Below are positions 34,343-47,060 of a stretch of DNA of 64,000 nucleotides, piece by piece. The DNA lies in the NCBI GenBank assembly GCA_014871385.1, contig CM026428.1, forward strand, positions 4,383,384-4,447,383. The letters run 5' to 3'. This DNA is from Ceratodon purpureus. Lineage: Eukaryota > Streptophyta > Bryopsida > Pseudoditrichales > Ditrichaceae. The notes under the pieces are model-generated. The model was given only the letters and a program-made list of their open reading frames with translations, was not told the DNA's origin and ran no database searches. A program made the translations under genes and the position numbers. How positions within the stretch are numbered: position 1 is the first letter of the stretch; each line of letters starts with the position of its first letter.

Positions 34343-36857
34343 CTCCTGTCTCACCGTCCATACCCCACGGTGATGAATGCACAAGCGGAATGCAGCAACA
34401 CAACTGCTGCAGCTTCTCATGTAACAGAAACACACATTATTGCAAAATCATCCTCACCGATGGGATGCACCGCGTCACGTACTCTGCAACATGTGGACAT
34501 ATGTAACTCGTTTTCTCATGATCTGCAATACACATGGAGACACCGATTTCCGTCGGAGCTAGAGCAGGCATGTTCTCCCTATCTCAAAAGTACACTGGCA
34601 GCTTCCCCATTAATTAATATACAATATGTCTCCTTCGCAAAAATAATATTAAGTACAGAAGTATTAATAAAAATGGATGGAGCTACAGTAAATTTTCTAA
34701 GAGCTAATTGAGTTAGTTGAAGCTTCATGACCATCACAGTAACAACCGTTCACAGGGACCGCTACATAACATTAGCCAAAACATCGACTACGTAACATAA
34801 AGATTATAGATTTTAACTCATGATGTTAATTTTTCTTTTAAGTTACATGGGCTGGCAGAGCCGCTAGGAAGGTCACTAGGCTCTTACTGTCAGGGAATAG
34901 ATTTATCTAGTATGGCAGAGTACCTTCTTTGGACAGTGCAGGAGCTGAAAAGTATGACTGCCTGCAGTGGCAGGCAAGTGGATTCTGGAGCTGCTCAACG
35001 TGGGCAAATGATTTTGGGAAACCATTTCAGATGCAAGTTACATAGTTCTAACTTAACTTGGCTCTTTTCCTTTCATCTTCGATTCAAGCTCAACCTGCAG
35101 AAACAAAGGCCACCGTAGGCCATACTCCAGACACCTTAACTCGAGAAGAACGGTTGTAACTTACCTACCAACTTTCGGCATCATTCATGAGTTATTGATT
35201 TGCACCTAGTCTTCTTTTCCAGCTGAGGAGTTCTGACAACCGTTTGAGACGCTCCGACCTCTACCGATGAACCGAAGTTACCGAACATGAAATCTGAAAA
35301 TTTGCTCATCACTGAAACACTGGAAATTTGCTTCAAATGTGGTATGCTTCTTTCCAATTAGCTTGGATGACCGGACGCTCAAAATTTCCCCGGTGAATTA
35401 ATTTGGGTCATGAGGTTTAAGGATATCAAATCATGACTCTATGTTGTAAAGCTTTCATAGCTGTTATTATGTGTTTTGGCCATCGGTTGGACCATCTGTG
35501 GTACTCAAAGAGGCCATGTAATATATACATTATTGTTTTAAAGAATTTGCCTTTGTATCAGATCTAAGATTCACTGCAATATGATAAATAATAATAATAA
35601 TAATAATAAATAAATCAATAAATAACAAAAAACAAAAAAACAACACAGGTCCGAAGTGGTGATTCTTATTATCCGATTTTACCAGCAAATTTTGTTACTC
35701 TGAATACAATTCGGAAGTCCAAGCACATTTAAAACTAGGCCCATCACAGCTGGTATATACAGTCATGGCCATATCATCATTCTGCTCTCTCTCTCTCTCA
35801 CTCTCTTTTTGTACACTTAAGTCCCAACTTCTAAGTACCAAGTTCCTGAGTCATTCATGTGAGAAATCAAGGATTCAATCACCTATCGGGGAGATTTTGG
35901 ACTCAATCCAGCTAATATCTTCTCTTCTCTGAACTCATTCAGTAGAGGTAGATAATACTAGGTGATAGTTGGACAATATTTGGGTGACACCCATGTCATA
36001 CTTATATGATACAAGGATGGATTTAGATTTTTCAACCGAAAAATATCCTAAGACATTCAAGTTTTACCACTTGAACATCAATTTCAGTCGGCTGATCTGT
36101 AACTAGTTGCCGGTTCTCCCCATGCATCAGATTCAGTAAGGTTCTAGAACTACTGTTGCAGATTCGTGTCCAAGAAGACTTTTGGGAACGAAGACTTTGG
36201 TGCCACACCATGTTCCTGCAATGACATCTCTAGTGGAGGTGCCAGAGATGAGTACAAAGAGCAGGTGGGCATTACAGTATGATGTGGAGGTGTTGAGTTA
36301 TCATGGCCAGCATGGTGCTCATCTGATGCTGCCAAGTTGACATGGAAGTCAAGCTGCAGAGACTCATGTCAACTTTGTGGGCCATGGGGGAGACCACAAA
36401 GTCAAGTTCAATGAAGAGATCCACATTGATGCACCGTAAAGGGTGTTACTGGAAACGACGGGCCCGGGTGGGTGGTGACATACATGTATACCAGATGCCA
36501 TAAGTGTGTTGTGAATTTACCAGATTACCTATACTAGGTTGTAAATGGTCACAAAGTGAAAATACACAAGTAAGGTGGGATGCTGTAAAATTGCCACTGT
36601 TCTAAAATCGTTCAAATGTTTAAACTTTAACGGTAATGTTTAAACTTTAACGGTAGTTCATTTCAAGGCGGAAATGTAGATGACTAGTACACCCCTTATC
36701 TATTGTGACCTTAAAAAAATAAGCAATGTATTAAATACCTATATTTTCACCCTAAAATGAGTTGTTATTGTATATTTGAACAGTTTAAGATTCAAGAATA
36801 GTAGCAATTTTGGATGTTCCTACTATACCGTAACACCATAGCAAATTTGCCACAAAG

Positions 36858-36858
<1 letters not shown>
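34343..36858. other. Intergenic sequence without recognised genes
   Basis: It contains a short (ATA)n/(AATA)n microsatellite at about 35586-35625, a CT microsatellite at about 35784-35806, and a 20-bp direct repeat ATGTTTAAACTTTAACGGTA at about 36617-36655. The plus strand at 36158-36440 has a broken frame with a protein-like look (VEVLSYHGQHGAHLMLPS) that I cannot identify. Confidence 0.45.

Positions 36859-36938
<80 letters not shown>
36859..36938. repeat. (TA)n microsatellite, about 40 repeats
   Basis: Uninterrupted alternating TA over about 80 bp. Length is likely to be polymorphic and subject to sequencing error. Confidence 0.98.
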
Positions 36939-36941
<3 letters not shown>

Positions 36942-37770
36942 TTAAAAGTATTAGCATGTTGGTGGCTCTCTCATTATTTCATCTATGCTCAAAGTTCTCT
37001 ACTGAAAAAAACTTTGTATTATCATGATTCAGTCTTTTTACATAAAAAAATGTGTTCATCTATTAAAATTTGATTTTGTGGATATGTCCAATAATAAGCA
37101 TGTGAAATTAGGAAAAAAGAATTTTTATTTTTTTTAAAAAATTTAACAATAAGGATTGAAAGGGTTTCCAATGTTCATGGATTTGGTTCAAATTTAGAAA
37201 AAAGGTCTATTGTATATGTCATAAAAAAAATTCAACATAAAAAAACCCCTAATTGAAACATTGAACAACATCCCTATTTGTATAAGTGAATTATTGAATG
37301 GTTAGAATCTTTTCATTTTACATAATGACATGGACAAAATATAACTACATTAGATTCTTAGAATCGTTAAATGACATTTATTCAGAATTAGCAAGAAGAA
37401 TTTTCATTTAAAATACAGTAGATTATTTTATTATAAAATTAATTTTTGAACCAAAATATTTATTTGATGAGTGATATAATGTTCTTTTAGAATCAACCAA
37501 AACATTCTCCTTCTTGAATAAGGCTCATAATGCACTTAAATGTAATGAAGCCTAATTAACCCAATGTAAAAATTTCTTATACAATCTATCCATGTTCAAA
37601 TCTCATAGTAATCTCCATATAATCCATAAAACAAAGGCTGCCTAAATCATATCTAGAAATTCCTATATAATTTGTTGAATTAAAATGTAGTCAAAATAAT
37701 ATCATCAGATATTGTATTCACGTATGTAGAAAAAAAAATAAAAAAATACACTGAAACTTAGTTGCACCAG
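36939..37770. other. AT-rich intergenic sequence
   Basis: Very AT-rich with stops in all frames. No gene or clear transposon ends seen. Confidence 0.45.
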
Positions 37771-37794
37771 GCAATGCATACCCAAAACCGCCTC

Positions 37795-37935
37795 TCAACC
37801 GACTCCTCCCATAACCATCAACTCACCCATAACCGTCTCTCCACCCAAGACCGTCTCTCCGCCCAAGACCGTCTCTACCCGAAACTGTCTCTCGAGTCTC
37901 CACCCAAAACCGTCATATCTCCCAAAACCGTTACT
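37795..37935 (+). repeat. Degenerate repeats of CCCAAGACCGTCTCT in the PUS3 5' region
   Basis: About seven imperfect copies of a 15-20-bp unit (CCCAAGACCGTCTCT, CCCATAACCGTCTCT, CCCAAAACCGTC). A 106-codon frame runs through them (37762-38082) but looks repeat-driven. It lies about 260-400 bp before the PUS3 start and may be leader or promoter sequence. Confidence 0.5.
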
Positions 37936-38197
37936 GAACCCAAATCTACCAAAACCTACATCAGAGAATCTGAAATCTATGAGCTGAGAGACGAGCTGAG
38001 AGAAGGCTTTTCCCAAAACACACATCTTTCAGGAACTGAGTTTGCTCAGCTCGGAGCCATCACTTGCACCAGATTACACTAGATTGCACGCCATTCCTCC
38101 AACGTCGAATCCTGTGTGTAGACAGACGACGCAGCAGCCCACACTGCAGCTGCAGCTTGCTTGAATTGGTGGCCAAAGTGGAGCACAATTGCCCACC

Positions 38198-41100
38198 ATG
38201 TCTGTGCAGGGGCCAGTGGATCACTTGCCTCTGGACCTAGGTTTGAAGTCCAAGTTGGCCCACCTTGAGGCTCTTGTTTCTCGTCTCCAGGGCCAGAATG
38301 CGGTACTCTCTCCTCACCATGCCTCTCTAAACATTTGGGTTGCCAACAATTTTTTGCACAATTTTTTGTACAATTTTTTAGGATTTATTTTTACTAGAAT
38401 TTCAAGTGATTTTTGAAGGAGTTTTAGGATTGTTTCATGTTTTCGTTTTCGTTTTGGTTTTGGATTTGGTCTTTTTTGACATGGACTTGATGGTGTAGTG
38501 GGTTATGAGTGGGTTTGATTTTAGAGTTTTCTTTTAAGGTTTGAAGGGTTTAAGGAAGTTGTGTAGTTGTTCTGTTTGGGTAGAGTTACAGTGTTGCGGT
38601 TTCTGCTACTGGAAGTTGTGAAGGTGATTTGGTTTGTTTATTTGTAGTAGAGTAGATGGGGTGCTTCGTTGCTGCCCTTATGGTAGAGTGAGGTTTAGTG
38701 GTTTTTGATGTTTGTTGTGAGTTTGGGTTTAGGGTTTAGGGTTTAAGGATGGTATGAGTGTCTTCGATTGAATTTTGAATGAGCAGAGTGTGTGATTTTT
38801 GGCCATGGCGAATAGGTTTGAGAGTGTCCAGATTTGTGACTGATTGATTGGCAGTTACTTGTTGCACTTGTGGTAGTCTCGTTCTTATTGCTGGTGCTCT
38901 TTGTGCAGTTTCTTAGGAAAGAAAATAAGGCCTTGACTACTCGTTTAGTTGAATTCGAAAACAGTCTTAAGAAGAAGGTACGTTTTTAGCTTTGTCCTTA
39001 AATCCTAGGTAGTTGGTACTTTATTTGATATTGTTTTCCATTGTATTTGACAAGGCAAACTCGAAGATGCTGAACTGGCCGGTGTGGTTATTCTTGATAG
39101 CCAGATGATTGATTGTTGGAACCATCTTTTCATGCCTAGGTTGGCCTACTTTTGAGTTCATGATTTCTAAATCGGAGTTGAGGCTCATGGGTTTGCTGTT
39201 TGAATATCCTCCAGGGTGGTTTGGAAGAGATTACTGGAAGGGAGTCATTGGTGCAGACTGCTTCCACTGGCAATTCTGCAAGAGCAGAGGAAGTTGGTCA
39301 GGAAGACGAGAGGCCTCTTGGTTTGGAGTGTCAAACTGAGGATCGAGTTCCTGAGAGCACATCCGCAGATGGAAAACCCTACAAAGTGAAGGGAAAACGA
39401 ATGAAGAAAAAAAGTATGTATTGCGTCTCTCATATTTTCCTGGAAGTTTAATGTGCATGGACTTGATAGCATCATCGAATCGACATGGACAGTTGATGCC
39501 ATGTTTTAGACTGAGGTTGGCAGTGTAATACGGCTCACTTGAATCTTTGGAGGCTTTTTACAACGTATCTCAGACTGACAATTTGTCTTGTGGTGTGGAT
39601 GATGTAGATGCAATGGCAGGAAGCATGTCCCATTATTGCACTCGTCATGTAGCATTGAAAATAATGTACCTCGGTTCTAGGTGAGTTTTGTTTGCTACTC
39701 TTGTACCTTAACGACATGTGTAAGTAGTTTATCGACGTGTTTGTATTACAGAGAGTTGTGACTAATTTTAAGAGGTACCTTACGTAACTTTTCAGAATGA
39801 GATACTCCTTTGTGAAGTCTTTTTGAAAGGCTTTGCAGACACTACCAGATAACCTAGATTTTACATAAATGTTTCTGGCGTGCAGTTACCAAGGATTTGC
39901 ATCACAGGCTACGTCGCCGAATACAGTCGAGGTGCAGATTTTATCTGATTGGCAATCAAGTCTCCTAGCACTAATGAAACTGTACTCTTGTTTGCTTCTT
40001 TTTCTCCTCTTCTTAGGATTCACATTCTCAGTTCACTTCTCTCTTTCTGCAGCAGGAACCATGTATGTTCCACGAAGCTAAACCTATACATTCTCGGGAA
40101 ATAATCTAGTGACCTAGTACTCTGGTATTTGTTTGTATTCAGACAGAACTCTTCGGTGCTCTGGAAAGGACACGATTGATTAGTGGGACCGCAGCAGAAG
40201 CAAAATACACGAGATGTGGACGCACGGATAAAGGGGTGTCTGCCACTGGCCAGGTCTGATACTTGCGATTCATCGTTTGGGTAATCATCCCATAATTCCT
40301 AAACCACCTCATCAATTAATAATTTCATGAATCGAACAAGATCGATTTCTTTCCTCATTATTACTGCCCATAATGTTTCTTTTTTGTTTTCCATCATTTC
40401 ACTTCTGTGTCGTAATTTTGTTTCCTGGAGCAGTGTGCATCTTTAACGAGGCATCCTTGTAATCACAGTTAAGCGCATTTACTCTTAGAATTTCTTAAGA
40501 GTCTGGATTAAATTATCGTTTGTCTGATATCTTGGTTTGATAATATCTTGAAGGTCATTGCATTGTATCTTCGATCAAAGTTAAAACTACAGCGAGAAGA
40601 ATGTCTGTCTACAGAAGATTCTGAAAATGACCCCAGTTCAGAGAGCCTGGTTGATGCTCAAGGCGATTCCGAGGGTAGAAACGAAGGCCTGAACACTAAG
40701 ACTCTGGGGTTAGTCATGGGTGCCATAAATCACGATGGAGACAGAGTTGCTATGGCTCGAGCAAGTCGTAAGGAGGAGGAGCAATATGCCAGAACTGCAT
40801 GTACGTCATTCAAACTCTCAAATCTCTCAGCTACTCAGAGTCTCGGAAGGGGTGCTTCTGATAATGCTGCAACTTACTTTGTTGCGTTTGTTTTGTCGGT
40901 ACAGCAGAGGAGGATGAATTTGACTACGTAGGAATTCTGAATAGAGCTCTACCAGATGATATCCGAGTGCTGGGATGGTGTCCTGTCCCACCAGGATTCA
41001 ACGCCAGGTACTTGATTTGAACTTGGTTACTGTCTTAAGCACTCTTATTAATTCCATGCTATAATACTACATTCAATATTCGCATTTTCAGTATGTCATT

Positions 41101-43034
41101 AGGTGAGATTCTATGGAGAAATTTTCTTTGTCTGTGGTGATCAATATATAGTTGACACTTGTATGCTGTAGTACAGACACTGGGTTTTCTTGATGTTGAG
41201 ATTTTAAACTAAAATATACAATCTTAGTGACGGGTTAGTGTGTTGTCTTCAGAATCTTTTTTGTTGTGACCATTGATATGTACATCCTGTGGTAACAAAC
41301 ACTTTACTCGGGACATGGATGGTTCAGATTCAGTTGTTTTAATCGTGAGTACAAATATTTCTTCATCGGCAACGGTCTCAATATTGATGTATGTATGCAC
41401 ACTAAACAATGCTTTTGATGGTCAATTCAGCATTATTCTTAGTTGATAATACCTTATCGATCTAATTTTAATCAGCCTATCAAGGTGAACCATTGCAGTT
41501 ACCACCACAGCGTATTAATTGGACCAATTTGTGTTTTGGTTGGCGCAGGCAATGAAGTTTGCCTGTAAAAAGTTTGAAGGGGACCATGATTTTTCTAACT
41601 TCTGCAAAATGGACGCTGCCAGTGTGCATAACTACAGGCGTACCATCTCCAATTTCGACATATTGCCTACAAACGAACAGTATGAACCATACTCTACTGT
41701 CTTCGTGAGAGGAACCTGTTGCACTCATTGTGAATTGCAAGGAAGATACTCAAATCTTTTGGAGTGTTAGGTTTTTTCTAAGGAAGATTTATACCAATAT
41801 TGTAGATACTAGCTTCATTGTCAATTGTGTTATGAACTCAGGTGGGGCGGAAAATCCGTATGGATAATGAGGGTTAAAGGAACTGCATTTCTGTGGCATC
41901 AAGTTCGCTGTATGGCTGCAGTTCTCTTCATGGTGGGCGCTGGCCACGAGTCGCCAACAGTACGTTACTCTCACTCCACAAGCTGATGTAATAACATATT
42001 GGAAGTTGAATGTTGTCACATTCTTGGTACCTTAATGAAGGAAGCCTAATTATTTGAAGGCTGCCTTGTGGGTGTTAGTTCAACCACAATGCCAGTTAGT
42101 CTGAACTGGGAGGAACATTCTGTGGTCTGCAGATCATAGATGAGATGTTGGATTTAAAAAAATACGTGAGGAAGCCGCAGTACCTCATGGCGCCTGAAGC
42201 GCCTCTTCTTCTCTTCAATTGTGGATACCAAGGCCTTTCTTTCCACTGCCATTCTGGTATGTACTGTATTTGATATTCATCACTAAGGTTCAAAGGCGGT
42301 AATGAATATTGCAATTATGTAATATTTGAAAAAAAATAAAGAATCCTTTGAAATAAAAATATATGTTTAAAGAACTTATATCAAAATACTAAAAAATAAA
42401 ATTTATCCACTTCGTTCATGTTTTGCAAGGACTGTCTGTATGTTGTGCAAAGACTATATGTATGTACATGGACTATTTTTCCGATGACCAAGAATTGAGG
42501 AACGGTGTCTTTGTCCTGCGTGAACGTTGCAGATTCTGTGAGACGCCTGCGCTTGCACCTGGAGTCTTTGTTACAGACCTCCTTGGTCAATTCGTCCCTT
42601 CTTCTGGAGGGACTACTACAGCTTCCTTCTGCAGGTTAGAATGGTGTGATTGTTTAACTGTTTTTTAGGCTGATCGATCTGTTTAGGTTGCTTCTATTTA
42701 AGTGTGAAAACTAACTTAAGTGTCACGTGTAGTTTAAGTGGCGTGTCATATATGTATAAATCGTTGATCCACTTGTTCTCTTTCAAATTCTGCAGTTGAG
42801 AAGTCGACCATACAGCGAGGGGATTCACAACGTAGGAAAGGAGATCACATTCCCATGCATAAACGACTTACAGAACGTAAGTTCAGACACTTACCTAGTC
42901 TTTCTTGCCTAAACTTTGCTAGAGGGCTTCAAAGTTATAGAAACCAAGAGTTCTAAATTGTTTTATGTTGGTATGTCTCTGAAGCAACATATGAGGAGCG
43001 ACGAAGGACGCACCATAGTGGTGAATTGGAGTAA
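38198..43034 (+). CDS. PUS3: tRNA pseudouridine(38/39) synthase, PUS3/DEG1 family (14 exons)
   Basis: The enzyme converts U38/U39 of the tRNA anticodon arm to pseudouridine. Inferred exons: 38198-38302, 38909-38977, 39215-39413, 39620-39680, 39886-39931, 40143-40253, 40554-40800, 40905-41007, 41328-41388, 41549-41704, 41813-41959, 42133-42256, 42796-42876 and 42985-43034. Phases close to 519 codons. The N-terminus is a short coiled coil (exons 1-2, LAHLEALVSRL) and a Lys-rich linker. The TruA-type core follows: MYLGSSYQGFASQ, the catalytic motif CGRTDKGVSA with Asp189, NRALPDDIRVLGW, ARFSCFNREYKYFF, EGDHDFSNFCKMD and GTAFLWHQVRCMAAVLFMVG. The C-terminal LTEPTYEERRRTHHSGELE is typical of the family. 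Exon 10/11 boundaries are the least certain: the alternative acceptor at 41841 (AACTCAG) would need another donor. Intron 1 holds a TTTAGGG repeat near 38730-38753. Nuclear or cytosolic action is inferred from the family. Confidence 0.9.
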
Positions 43035-43479
43035 ACTTAGATTGTGTTGGTATCCAATTTATTCTATAGAAATTCACTCAAGCAACAACACGCAAGGCAT
43101 CAATAGGAAGGGCTAAACTTACACCAAGGCTCGAAAACTGTCATGAGCTAACCTCCAAGCTCCAGGAGTTCCCTGAAATCTCACGAAGTTTCACTCATGG
43201 AATTAGCATGTTCTGAAATCTCACGCCTACTTCAAATGCGAGGGTAAGGAGGGGATGCCTCGCTTGCTTGAGTCCCAGCTTCCAGTTTTGTGAGGTTATG
43301 GTTCTTGACACTCTTCCTTCATTAGTCCTAATAACAGGGCTCAATCCTTTATGAAGTAATCTTGAGCAACTTCATCAATCAGGTCCCCCAATTATCGTGT
43401 TAACGCAGGTCTCCCTGTGAACGCAGCTTCTTTCTACTCCTTCCCCTTCCATTCAAATGGTGTAATACAACTTGCAACC

Positions 43480-43862
43480 CCTCAATTTCTGTCGAATATC
43501 CTTCAATTATGGTCGATTCGCAGGAAGTTGAGACCAGCACCTCCTCATCAGCTCCCTCAAACCATCTGGACAATCATGAAGAATTTTAGGCCGATGCGGG
43601 GCTGCTCAATCACCTTAATAAAATCACGATCTCTGATTCTTCGAAACGAGTCTTCTCCCGTGAGAATCTCGTACCAAGTCACAACGAAGCTGTAAAGATC
43701 GGCAGACCATGTGTATCCAAGCATCTCATCCCCTCCCCTTCCCTGAACCTCCGGTGCCATCCAAGCTCGTATTCCATTGTTCTGTGCAGAAACTCGAGTG
43801 GACGTCTGAGGTTCGAGGTTTGGATTCCCCAAACTGTAAGTGACAATATATGCCCAACTCAC
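43480..43862 (-). pseudogene. Protein kinase fragment, C-lobe only, frameshifted
   Basis: The minus strand encodes kinase subdomains VIII-X in one frame (GIRAWMAPEVQ, YTWSADLYSFVVTWYEILTG). After about residue 85, the expected continuation (CPDGLRELMRRCWSQLPANR) appears in a different frame, then a stop. The catalytic N-lobe and the HRD and DFG motifs are missing. It is a decayed remnant of a plant tyrosine-kinase-like gene, distinct from the kinase at 11957-13532. It is tail-to-tail with PUS3. Confidence 0.75.
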
Positions 43863-44462
43863 GCTTCTCCGGCAAGGTATACAAAGTCGTCTAGAAACTT
43901 AACTACTCGGCAAATGTGTACTTTCCATCCACCATCGCTTTGAAACACTAATTGGTCACTTGCACAGATTAATAAATAATGCTGAACGGCCTGCAAACTA
44001 GAATTGACATGCTTTCACGTCACAGCAACTCCTGAATCACTTCCTACTATACTTCACTAAGCATAATTGTCAATTTTATATGTCCAAGAAATACTGTTCA
44101 TGAACGATGTTCAAGCAAATCATGTGAGGCAGCTGCGGTAGTGGTGTTGACTTCTCCGAACTGATTCTTCGCCGTGGAGATAGGTAAAAATCGCCAAAAA
44201 CATGCCCACGTCGGTTGGCGGCAAGTGGTAGTAACGATGCTTCAGAAGTACGTTTCGAGAGAGCTGCAAACCTCCTCCACTGATCCCTCGTCAAACATTC
44301 ACACCCTATCATGTAAACACACACTTGAGAATAGCAGAATCCTTTTTCCTCACAGAATTTGTATCATCAACTACTGGAGTGTTTTGAGTTCTATTGCCGA
44401 AAGCTGATGGCCGGGAGGTGACTGATCTGTCGACCACAGTGGGACGGAGGGTGGGCGATCAG
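43863..44462. other. Intergenic region between kinase remnant and LTP-like gene
   Basis: No gene recognised. The part next to 43863 (minus strand, VKFLDDFVYL) could be a further exon of the kinase remnant. The rest serves as upstream region for the gene at 44463. Confidence 0.35.
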
Positions 44463-45621
44463 ATGGGGCATGGGATGTGCAGTGTTGTGGCAGTTTGGGC
44501 CACCATTGTAATCGCTCTTGCAGCAGGACTAGTGGGTGCACAGGTCATAAACTGCGCACAGTCGACGGTTGTGAAAGACCAGATGATTGCAGGGTGCAGA
44601 ACATATCTTCAGTCAGATTCCATGTCGACACCAGATGTCTACTGTTGCTTTGAACTTGACAGTGTGCAGATCGAGTATGGAAGCCCCTGCTACTGTCAGT
44701 TATACGACAGCATAACTGATTTTGCTAAGTTACATGTCAATCCGACCAAAGCATTCAGGTTGCCCACAGATTGCAATGTCGCTGCGGACATGCGCAACTG
44801 CACCGACCCATCGACTATTCCGCCCCCTGGTAAACTAAGTTCTACCCCCAGCGATGGCTTACTTCCACCGTTTCCTGTAGTCATTGAATGATTCTAGAAT
44901 CATTCAATGACACACTCTGCTGTTCGTTTACTAAATGCCTCTTGTTGGTTTGATTACATCGCCTCCGGGGTTTACAACACCGACAGCCCCAACCTTTGGA
45001 GCTCCTTTAACTCCTGCAAGTCGTTCTTCAGGTAACATTTCTCAAGTTGATAGATTCTTGATCCGGTTCATCAGCTTGGAAGGGTTGCTTGGAAAACCTA
45101 CTCCCTTGATAGATTGAGAAATTTGTCGAAGCTCTGTCCGTTAAAAGTTTGATATCTACAGGAGGCAATCAGAGTTGTCATTGAATGATTCTAGATGTTG
45201 GTAAGTTCTTAAGACAACGACATGAGATGGTTTGATTTCAGTTCCTGTTTGGTGTTCATGAATTGGACCATTGTTCTAGGTCTTGGTCACAAGATTTGCC
45301 ACATGTGTTGTTACAGGTATAAGCAAGTCGCTTGCACTGCCGATCGGAGCAGCAGTGGGAGGCCTGATGGCAGGAGTGTTCATCATTGGGATCATCTGGT
45401 TTGTCGTGTCTAGATGCAGGACTAGTCCCAAGCCGCACCTGGAGCAGCCTGTACATTATGTGGGTAACCCGGTAAAACCTGATAATTATGGAGGTAAGTG
45501 ATTCCATGAAAACCTCAATTGCAGTAGTGTGATGTCGATCTGGTCACTGCTGTTTTTGAAGAGCGCGGTTGAGAGTATGGTATCGCCAGTATATGATGCT
45601 CAATTCGACCAGGTGTACTGA
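44463..45621 (+). CDS. Lipid-transfer-like (8-Cys) protein with transmembrane anchor, 4 exons
   Basis: Inferred exons: 44463-44829, 44987-45031, 45317-45493 and 45590-45621, with phase-1 GT-AG junctions throughout, giving 206 codons. A signal peptide (residues 1-27, VVAVWATIVIALAAGLVGAQ) is followed by an eight-cysteine motif: C31, C45, C61-C62, C76-x-C78, C104 and C113. This is the pattern of plant non-specific lipid-transfer and related proteins that bind lipids outside the cell. A Pro/Ser/Thr linker (APTFGAPLTPASRSS) leads to one membrane helix (about 143-168, with small-residue pattern GAAVGGLMAG), a basic stop-transfer (RCR) and a short tail ending YDAQFDQVY. Related proteins usually end in a GPI signal; here a cytosolic tail is predicted. 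If the last splice is not used, the protein ends shortly after exon 3 at the TGA of GGTAAGTGA. The start is the first in-frame ATG. Confidence 0.75.
44880..44909. repeat. Perfect 30-bp palindrome in LTP-like gene intron 1
   Basis: TCATTGAATGATTCT followed directly by its exact reverse complement AGAATCATTCAATGA, with no spacer. One arm plus three bases (TCATTGAATGATTCTAGA) recurs in intron 2 at about 45178-45195. Confidence 0.9.
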
Positions 45622-46670
45622 CCTAGTAATCGTGCTTCACGGCCCTGCTCAGACAAAGTCCCTGCGGATATGAATGGCTATGGAGCTTGAGCAGAACAAG
45701 TATTGGATTTGTACCATCAGGAGATAACGTCCTTCATCGAACACTTTCAGTGGTCATTGTGGGAGAATTCGATTCAACGAGCAAATGTGGAACATAGTGT
45801 GTGAAGTTTTATGCACATGGAGGCTGATAGTAGAGAAGTTGCATAATTCGACTCTGCCTTCGACAACTTTATGCTTTCTCCATCTTGGCATGGCTCAACC
45901 TAGCACACGAGCGTGATGAGCGATGATGATGGCTTCATGCTTGAAGCAGCGGTAACGGACATCGGTGAAGACCGATCAAGCTGGTTTACTGAAGATGAAT
46001 TCCTAACCCTGGGTCCCTGCAATACCCACTTGATGTGGATGGCGTTACGAAACCAATCCTAGCATAGAGAAACCCCGGACTAGAATAATTGCTTTGCAAA
46101 TAAAACCAGAAGCGCGTGAAGGCCGGGTTAGCCTCATTTCATACCTGTGAAGTCCGATTTTATATCAGGTGAGAGAACTTGATCCAAAACATGACCTAAT
46201 TGGCATGTTGTATATGAAGACCGGATAATATGAAGAGCTTGAACGTACTAAATTTGTGTTTCTTATCCAAACTCCAAGTTGTGCTCGCAGCTTTGAGAGC
46301 TCTCCTCACTGCTTGGAGTAGCAGATTCTTTAGTATCTGAATTCCAGTTGTCTTTTGAGACCCCTCTCGGATTTACAGTTTGATTAAAATGATCATTTTA
46401 AATCCGAACTCCTACCCAGTTGATTGAAATGATCACTAAGAGTTCAGATTTTGAGTCTGAATCATATACTACACTATCATATGAGCTCTGCTCCTCATGC
46501 ACCTGCTTCTGTTAGGATAATTTTCATGTAGGACCTCGGTGCTAAATTTGATCAATGTTCTTTCCGTTGCACATCTTTGATGAGAGATCAGATTCTTACT
46601 CTGGCTGTAGTAAACTTCTTTCGGTATCTGTGTGGAAATCTGGGTGTCAACATTTCTCCAACTTATGGAG
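45622..46670. other. Intergenic sequence
   Basis: No gene recognised. It probably includes the 3' UTR of the LTP-like gene. Confidence 0.4.
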
Positions 46671-47060
46671 CTATGAATGGGTGTTGGGTCTTCGGCGATA
46701 TTGTGAAGTTCCGGAAGGTCGGATATGGCTCGTTATCAATTTGCTGTTGATCTTGCCAAGCAGAGAGTGTATCAAACAGCCACCATATCCTGCTACGAAT
46801 TCCCGGTTTGTACTGGTCAAATGGAGCTCGCTCTTGGGTCGTGGGGGTGTTTCCTGCAAATAAAAGCCTCCACCCACGTTCCGAAGTGCAGCTTCAAGGT
46901 AACGAGGTCTCCCTACTTGGGATTGTACCTTCTGGATCCCAGCTTCAAGTTGTGGCAAACCTCCATGATCTTGCCGATCTCGGCAACGAAGTTGCTGAGA
47001 CTTGAAGAGGTCCTGAATTTGGAAGAAATGCAACGAGGTAGAATTCTCTCTTAGCAGGTA
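46671..47060 (+). other. Protein-like but unidentified open segment
   Basis: Several overlapping frames are open here. The plus-strand frame at 46808-47005 (for example PRSEVQLQGNEVSLLGIVP and LQVVANLHDLADLGNEVAET) has repeat-like, protein-like composition and runs upstream until a stop near 46748. I could not identify a family, start codon or splice structure. It may be a gene remnant. Confidence 0.2.

Noticed and set aside
37762-38082. 106-codon frame upstream of PUS3 as a separate gene
   Set aside because: It is generated by degenerate CCGTCTC repeats, lacks similarity and ends just before the PUS3 start, so leader or promoter DNA is more likely.
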